Assembly: GCA_964462515.1 (NCBI GenBank)
Contig: CAYWXK010000084.1
Span: forward strand, 1 to 9,798
Reading direction: 5' to 3'
Length of the DNA: 9,798 nucleotides
Source of the DNA: CAYWXK01 sp964462515
GTDB taxonomy: Bacteria; Planctomycetota; Phycisphaerae; Sedimentisphaerales; Anaerobacaceae
Positions 5,878-9,798 of this stretch are shown here, one piece after another. The stretch's first letter is position 1, and every line of letters starts with the position of its first letter. The notes beneath the pieces are model-generated. The model did no database searches and was not told the origin of the DNA. It saw nothing but the letters and a program-made list of their open reading frames with translations. The translations under genes were made by a program, and so were the position numbers.

Positions 5878-6279
5878 CTACTTAATGAATCGCAGAGATA
5901 CCGGGTACCGATAATTCTGTCCTTTGTTCGCTGCTACGCAACCCATAATGCAAAAGATCAGGTCAACAACACAAATAGCCGGCAGCAGTATGAATCCAAT
6001 ACATACAAGCGTCAATAAGCCTGCGACAAAAGACGCGATTACAACGGTAATCTGAAAATTCAGCGCCTCTTTACCCTGCTTATCAACGTAAGGAGACTGG
6101 TCCTTCTTGATAAGCCAGACAATCAATGGCCCCAGGAAGCTGGTAAATATGGCCAGGAGATGACACAGCATCGCCATTGTGCGGGCATCTTTATCCGGCT
6201 CTAACTGCTGGACAGTTTCGACCGGAGTGGTGCTGGTCGGTGTTTCTGGGGTTTGGGGGATTTCCTCTTTTTTTGCCAT
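5878..6279 (-). CDS. DUF4870 (Tic20-like) small membrane protein
   Basis: A 133-residue inner-membrane protein of unknown function. Residues 1-30 are a hydrophilic Pro/Thr/Glu-rich tail (PQTPETPTSTTPVETVQQ) and probably cytoplasmic. DARTMAMLCHLLAIF begins the first membrane segment (about 36-57); the loop KKDQSPYVDKQGKEALNFQI (59-77) is the family's most recognisable stretch; two further segments follow (about 78-96 and 98-117), ending in QNYRYPVSLRFIK. This is the standard DUF4870 layout and length. The start is the ATG at 6279, with AGGAG 7 nt upstream. It lies 101 nt after the beta-helix gene and 159 nt before the sulfatase start on the same strand. A promoter of its own is predicted at 6331-6359, so it need not be cotranscribed with the beta-helix gene. 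Confidence 0.87.
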   Translation of the reverse strand: MAKKEEIPQTPETPTSTTPVETVQQLEPDKDARTMAMLCHLLAIFTSFLGPLIVWLIKKDQSPYVDKQGKEALNFQITVVIASFVAGLLTLVCIGFILLPAICVVDLIFCIMGCVAANKGQNYRYPVSLRFIK

Positions 6280-6330
6280 AGTTTAACTCCTTTTAATTGA
6301 AACTTTCTTGTTTTGAGTTAACTTTCACAC

Positions 6331-6359
6331 CTTTTAACAAGTACCGGTTATACAGTCAA
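6331..6359 (-). promoter_or_regulatory. Predicted sigma70-type promoter for the DUF4870 gene
   Basis: On the minus strand, TTGACT (6359-6354, 5/6 to consensus) is 17 nt from TAAAAG (6336-6331, 4/6). It would start transcription near 6324, giving a leader of about 45 nt that contains the AGGAG ribosome site. The -10 box is weak. Confidence 0.4.
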
Positions 6360-6380
6360 GAATAATTTCAAAAGACGATA

Positions 6381-8375
6381 TCAGATTCCAGCTTTGCCGG
6401 TCGCATACGAACGGGGGCCGGCACCGCTGACATCTATCGGTTTTATGCCGAGTTTTATCGCTGGCGATTCCGGGGCGAAGTTGATGTTGCCTTTCTCAAA
6501 CTGGATAAGGAGCGGGTCGGCGGAAACATTACCATTCTCAAGTTTAAGCTGGTATGTGTCTGTGCGGCTGTAATCACTGAGCTTGTGGCAGTTGATTTGG
6601 CCCTGAGTGCTAAAGAGGATATTGTTTTGAAAAGTCGCTATCGCATCAGGATTTTCCAGCAAGATAGAGCCTTTGGCGTAAAGGATATTTTTCTCGAAGG
6701 CGTAGTTAGACGACCGTGGGAATGTCAGGCTCATTTCTTTATCACTAATAAAAACATTGTTACGGATTGTATTGTTTTTGGCCATATGGTTATGCGATGG
6801 CCGGACAACACCGATTGATAGATTACCCTCGACCAGGCAATTCTCGGCCTGCTCATCGAGGTAGTAGGCAGAAGCGCCGTAGCCGCCGGTGTCGATAATG
6901 TCACGGATAAAATTGCCTCGCAGAACGATGCCTTTGCAAAAAGTTATATAAATACCTGCACCATCGTGGAGCTGCTGCATTGCGCGATAAATCAGATTGT
7001 GCTCTATGCGAGTATTTTCTCCGCTGCAGGTGATGGCTGAATAGGACGTATCGTGGATGAGATTGTAGCTGATTTCACAGTTTCGGCCTCCCGCTGAAAG
7101 GGCAATGGCACTGGGGTAAGTCAGGCCAATATCGTGGATGTGGTTGTCGGCGACAACGGCCTCGCTACCTTTGAATTTGATACCGCAGCCGCCGGTATGG
7201 TGGATGCGGCATCTTTCTATCCGCAATCGCTCTGTCGATGCCTTAATGCCCTGTCCGCCGACGTTGAGGATTTCGAGGTCAAGTAAGCGGCAATCCTCGG
7301 CAAAGCTAACCGAGATTGCCCCATCGAAATTTCCGGCACCGAAGCCGCCGGCCTTGAGCGGAGTATTTGTTACCGATAGCGTCAGGCCCTTAATAGTTAT
7401 GTCCTTGACAGGATTGGCTTTGCTGCCCTCAATTCTGATGATAGATTCGATGGTTGGGGCAATGACCTCAGCGATGCTCATATCCTCACCGGCAACAGGC
7501 CAATAGACCAATTTGCCGGCTGAACGGTCGAGATACCATTGTCCCGGCTGCGTCAATCCCTCTCGCACATTCCAGACCGCATACTTTTTGACGCCGAACG
7601 CCCCTGCCGGATGCCCGGCTGGATTGGCGAAGGTAATCGTCTTTGAGTTGGCATCTATAGAAGCGATTCCGACCAGCGACTCATCCCACATATGATAAAT
7701 GGTAAGCTCGGCGTTATTGACATCGAGCCAGGGACCGAGGTCTTCTGAGCGATATTTCAATTTAGTCAATTCCTCATTAGTTGGCTTGCGCTTCCATCCG
7801 CCGCCTGTTGTGCTCATCCAGGGGATATTGAAGCTGCTTAGATGCTCAAAGAAGCCTTTTTCGGGCACTCGGGCACGTTTGCAAAAGCGGCCATTGACGA
7901 CAAGTGCGCGGAAATCCCACTTACGGTCTTTAATATCCGGTAGTGCAGCTGAATAAAAGTTCTCGCCATCTTTTTTCCCCCCATTCTTGCTTTCGCAAGA
8001 AAGCACGGGGGTGATTTTCCGCCCACCATAGATACAGACCTTATCACCAGGTGCCGATTCTATTGTCAATCCTGAGTCTTCGCTGGTAAGCAGCAGTGGT
8101 TTATCGAAAAAATACTGACCGGCCTGAACAGTAATCTTGCGTGGCTGGGCGGTGCCGAGTTTTCCGGCCGCCTGGCGGGCGGAGTGAAATGTGGCAAACG
8201 GGCCATCTGTTCGCTCTGTGTTGGGTTTTTCCAATTGACCTGACCAGGAGTCATTGCCGCTTGTAGAAACATAAAAGGTTACAGCTTTAACCTGATTTGG
8301 GACAAAAACCAGGCACAGTAAAATCAAAAAACAAATATATAAAATGCTGTTTTTTTGTAATTGAGACCTTTTCAC
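6381..8375 (-). CDS. Secreted right-handed parallel beta-helix protein, probable carbohydrate-active enzyme
   Basis: A 664-residue exported protein. Residues 1-31 form a Sec signal peptide (basic KRSQLQK, hydrophobic ILYICFLILLCLVFV, cleavage after VKA). FYVSTSGNDSWSG followed by TDGPFATFHSARQAA (34-70) is the usual opening of a large family of planctomycete and Bacteroidetes beta-helix proteins. A middle domain ends in VWNVREGLTQPGQWYLDRSAGKLVYWP (267-293). From about 310 to 600 come parallel beta-helix coils with Asn-rich turns (EISYNLIHD, RIEHNLIYR, VLRGNFIRD, LVEGNLSIG, TIRNNVFIS) and conserved DGAGIY and YYLDE. The fold is that of polysaccharide lyases and some glycoside hydrolases (the layout recalls GH141), but the activity cannot be fixed from the sequence. 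The start is GTG at 8375 with AAGGAG 6 nt upstream. It is upstream of, and on the same strand as, the sulfatase, consistent with joint breakdown of a sulfated glycan. Confidence 0.88.
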   Translation of the reverse strand: MKRSQLQKNSILYICFLILLCLVFVPNQVKAVTFYVSTSGNDSWSGQLEKPNTERTDGPFATFHSARQAAGKLGTAQPRKITVQAGQYFFDKPLLLTSEDSGLTIESAPGDKVCIYGGRKITPVLSCESKNGGKKDGENFYSAALPDIKDRKWDFRALVVNGRFCKRARVPEKGFFEHLSSFNIPWMSTTGGGWKRKPTNEELTKLKYRSEDLGPWLDVNNAELTIYHMWDESLVGIASIDANSKTITFANPAGHPAGAFGVKKYAVWNVREGLTQPGQWYLDRSAGKLVYWPVAGEDMSIAEVIAPTIESIIRIEGSKANPVKDITIKGLTLSVTNTPLKAGGFGAGNFDGAISVSFAEDCRLLDLEILNVGGQGIKASTERLRIERCRIHHTGGCGIKFKGSEAVVADNHIHDIGLTYPSAIALSAGGRNCEISYNLIHDTSYSAITCSGENTRIEHNLIYRAMQQLHDGAGIYITFCKGIVLRGNFIRDIIDTGGYGASAYYLDEQAENCLVEGNLSIGVVRPSHNHMAKNNTIRNNVFISDKEMSLTFPRSSNYAFEKNILYAKGSILLENPDAIATFQNNILFSTQGQINCHKLSDYSRTDTYQLKLENGNVSADPLLIQFEKGNINFAPESPAIKLGIKPIDVSGAGPRSYATGKAGI
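7978..8011. repeat. Strong palindrome inside the beta-helix coding region
   Basis: TTCTTGC (7984-7990) and GCAAGAA (7995-8001) form a 7-bp stem around a TTTC loop, flanked by CCCCC (7978-7982) and GGGGG (8007-8011). It encodes residues 122-133 (TPVLSCESKNGG), a polar linker between conserved parts of the N-terminal domain. The reading frame stays open. It could be a palindromic repeat that landed in frame, or an mRNA structure. Confidence 0.6.
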
Positions 8376-8405
8376 AATTCGCTCCTTTTTTAGAATCTTA
8401 CAAAA

Positions 8406-8520
8406 CCGGATATTATTTTTAACAACATCAGCCGGAAAAGGGCAAGCACAAAATTCAAACCAAGCAGCTTAAACAGAAAACGAATTTGCCAAAACCGCTT
8501 ATTGCTATTAATATATCCGG
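8406..8520. promoter_or_regulatory. Divergent intergenic region with imperfect inverted AT-rich/CCGG motifs
   Basis: The 176-bp gap between the divergent beta-helix and ZIP genes holds TTGCTATTAATATATCCGG on the + strand (8502-8520) and a related TTGTTAAAAATAATATCCGG on the minus strand (8425-8406). The two match at about 16 of 20 positions with one gap and face outwards symmetrically. The + copy overlaps the predicted -10 of the ZIP gene. They may be paired promoter cores or operator half-sites; I see nothing else in this gap except a 5-bp hairpin (GATGG 8524-8528 / CCATC 8534-8538) in the ZIP leader. Confidence 0.4.
8486..8514 (+). promoter_or_regulatory. Predicted sigma70-type promoter for the ZIP transporter gene
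   Basis: TTGCCA (8486-8491, 5/6 to consensus) lies 17 nt before TAATAT (8509-8514, 4/6). Transcription would start near 8521, giving a leader of about 30 nt before the ATG at 8552. Confidence 0.5.
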
Positions 8521-8551
8521 CACGATGGGAAATCCATCTGGTTGAAAAAAA

Positions 8552-9349
8552 ATGTCTATGAGTGCATCAGAAAATATCATTCCGGCTCTGCTGCTTACGC
8601 TTGCTGCCGGTCTTTGCACGGGTATAGGAAGTGCTATTGCCTACTTTATCAAGAAACCGAAGATAGTCTATTTGGCCTTCTTGTTGGGTTTTTCGGCTGG
8701 CGTTATGATTTACGTATCTTTTATGGAGCTTCTGCCGGGCGCTTTGAAAACTGTCGGTGGAGTCTGGGGTCTGGCGGCTTTCTTTGTGGGAATAGCTACT
8801 ACCGGACTGATAGATATGCTTGTGCCCGAATTGGAAAATCCACATCGGTGGTCGCTGGCCCAGGGTCCAGATGAGCCTGTCTGTCCTTGTGGGGAAGAAA
8901 ACTGCCTTATGAGAACAGGACTATTTACTGCGCTGGCCATTGCCATACATAACTTTCCGGAAGGCTTAGCCACATTTGCATCGGCACTTAGCGATGTGCA
9001 TCTGGGGATATTCATTGCCATGGCAATAGCCATTCACAATATCCCTGAGGGGATTGCGGTATCGGTGCCTATTTTTTACGCCACAGGAGATAAGAATAAG
9101 GCATTCTTTTATTCTTTTATTTCAGGTATGTCCGAGCCGGCAGGGGCGATTATTGGTTATGTGGTATTGCTGCCTTTTTTGACGCCGGTTCTTCTTGCGG
9201 CTCTTTTAGCGTTTACTGCAGGCGTAATGGTGTACATATCGCTGGATGAGCTGCTGCCTATGGCTCATCGCTACGGTCACGGGCATCTGGTCATCGCGGG
9301 GATAGTTTTGGGAATGCTTGTTATGGCAATAAGCCTGCTGCTATTATAG
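8552..9349 (+). CDS. ZIP-family divalent metal transporter (ZupT-like)
   Basis: An inner-membrane protein of 265 residues that takes up zinc or other divalent metals (Fe, Mn, Co in relatives). Eight hydrophobic segments are apparent. The two metal-site helices carry HNFPEG (132-137 region) and HNIPEG (162-167), followed by GMSEPAGA; these motifs and the length match bacterial ZupT. The cytoplasmic-type loop between the third and fourth segments (about 92-120) holds His98 and a small cysteine cluster CPCGEENC (111-118), where many relatives have histidines. The start is ATG 8552 or ATG 8558, two codons later; neither has a clear Shine-Dalgarno sequence (GGTTGAAAAAAA precedes the first), so the start is uncertain by two residues. 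It is transcribed away from the beta-helix gene and converges on the corrinoid methyltransferase gene. Metal specificity cannot be told. Confidence 0.93.
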   Translation: MSMSASENIIPALLLTLAAGLCTGIGSAIAYFIKKPKIVYLAFLLGFSAGVMIYVSFMELLPGALKTVGGVWGLAAFFVGIATTGLIDMLVPELENPHRWSLAQGPDEPVCPCGEENCLMRTGLFTALAIAIHNFPEGLATFASALSDVHLGIFIAMAIAIHNIPEGIAVSVPIFYATGDKNKAFFYSFISGMSEPAGAIIGYVVLLPFLTPVLLAALLAFTAGVMVYISLDELLPMAHRYGHGHLVIAGIVLGMLVMAISLLLL

Positions 9350-9358
9350 AGGACGCAT

Positions 9359-9418
9359 ATCCTGTTGCAGGATTGCGGTCATCAAAACTTGTCTGACGAC
9401 AGTCAAGATTTGAAATCT
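9359..9418. terminator. Cluster of dyads between convergent genes, possible bidirectional terminator
   Basis: Three small hairpins fill the 75-bp gap: ATCCTG-TTG-CAGGAT (9359-9373), CTTG.CTG-ACGA-CAG.CAAG with one T/T mismatch (9388-9407), and AGATTT-G-AAATCT (9406-9418). None has a proper U-tract, so intrinsic termination is only a suggestion from position. Confidence 0.35.
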
Positions 9419-9424
9419 CTAATT

Positions 9425-9798
9425 CTATGATTTTCTGCTTTCCCGGCAGAATTTGGCCATTAACTCCATCGCTCTGGCGGTTGTCTCTGTGGAGCCATCC
9501 ATTTTTGCGTAGGCATCAACCAATTCCAGTAATTCTGGGTCTGGTGGCACGTGGCCATAATGGTGTGCGACGTTGACGATGGCAGCATCAAGGCCATATT
9601 CTATTGCCTTTGTCAGATAAGCCCTGCATACGCCGATTTTTCGGCCCGGCAAATCATGGGCGCAGTTGCTAATGCCCAGGCAGCAGCGCACGCCTTTCAT
9701 TTTGGGGTCGCTTTTGATTTTCCTTATCGTCTCAAACGTCCGATATGTATAGCCGGGCACACCCGGTTCCATCGGCATATCTATCGCCAGAGGAAAAA
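9425..9798 (-). CDS. Pterin-binding (DHPS-like) corrinoid methyltransferase, C-terminal part (5' end outside window)
   Basis: The frame stays open to the right edge (residues FPLAID precede the ATG at 9778), so this is the last ~123 residues of a longer protein, and that ATG is internal. The stretch CLGISNCAHDLPGRK followed by CRAYLTKAIEYGLDAAIVN matches the late strands of the TIM barrel in methyltetrahydrofolate:corrinoid/cobalamin methyltransferases, where GLSN-F-LP-R and AM--GLDAAI are typical. Such enzymes move a methyl group from a folate or pterin carrier to a corrinoid protein in one-carbon or acetyl-CoA metabolism. Dihydropteroate synthase itself is less likely, since its C-terminal RVHD-type end is absent. 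The C-terminal helix (TTARAMELMAKFCRESRK) is short and basic. The family usually has 260-300 residues. It converges on the ZIP gene with a 75-bp gap. Confidence 0.75.
   Translation of the reverse strand, partial: FPLAIDMPMEPGVPGYTYRTFETIRKIKSDPKMKGVRCCLGISNCAHDLPGRKIGVCRAYLTKAIEYGLDAAIVNVAHHYGHVPPDPELLELVDAYAKMDGSTETTARAMELMAKFCRESRKS

Noticed and set aside
6585..8272. Open frames opposite or overlapping the beta-helix gene
   Set aside because: Antisense shadows caused by codon bias in a long real gene; no recognisable domains.
9425..9778. Complete 117-residue protein starting at 9778
   Set aside because: The frame continues open to the window edge and the residues before the ATG fit the barrel, so it is the C-terminal part of a longer enzyme.

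Overview
The window looks like chromosomal DNA from a planctomycete-type bacterium, perhaps Phycisphaerae/Sedimentisphaerales. This is inferred from the gene set rather than from any marker gene: a bacterial glutaminyl-tRNA synthetase, a DUF1844 protein, a Tat-exported formylglycine sulfatase, a DUF4870 protein, a large secreted beta-helix protein, and short palindromic or heptameric repeats between genes. I see no transposase, integrase, phage gene, CRISPR array, rRNA or tRNA.

Layout. Bases 1-1053 (+) hold the 3' part of glnS, converging on a minus-strand cluster. Read in its own direction, that cluster runs smpB (4124-3621), DUF1844 gene (3509-3132), a class I SAM methyltransferase gene (3074-2268), trpC (2265-1462) and a half-length TauE/SafE permease gene (1423-1064). 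smpB has its own promoter, which would give a leaderless or nearly leaderless mRNA. A second minus-strand group holds a secreted parallel beta-helix protein (8375-6381), a DUF4870 membrane protein (6279-5878) and a Tat/lipoprotein sulfatase (5718-4264), which ends at a nested palindromic terminator. This group looks like a small module for attacking sulfated polysaccharide. A ZIP metal transporter (8552-9349, +) is divergent from the beta-helix gene and converges on the 3' end of a pterin-binding, DHPS-like corrinoid methyltransferase gene that runs off the right edge.

Most notable point. The methyltransferase gene sits exactly between two copies of the trpC 5' end (3073-3126 and 2212-2265; 49 of 54 bases match, including a perfect 37-bp core). 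The upstream copy lies 5 nt after the DUF1844 stop codon, where the original trpC start would be expected. It now encodes only a 19-residue stub that overlaps the methyltransferase start codon and supplies its Shine-Dalgarno sequence. The downstream copy restores a full-length trpC, but with CTG as the most likely start codon. This reads as a gene inserted into an operon junction with the 5' end of the target gene regenerated. Apart from this junction and several unexplained intergenic or intragenic dyads, the genes are recognisable housekeeping or catabolic families, and I found no convincing new multi-gene system.
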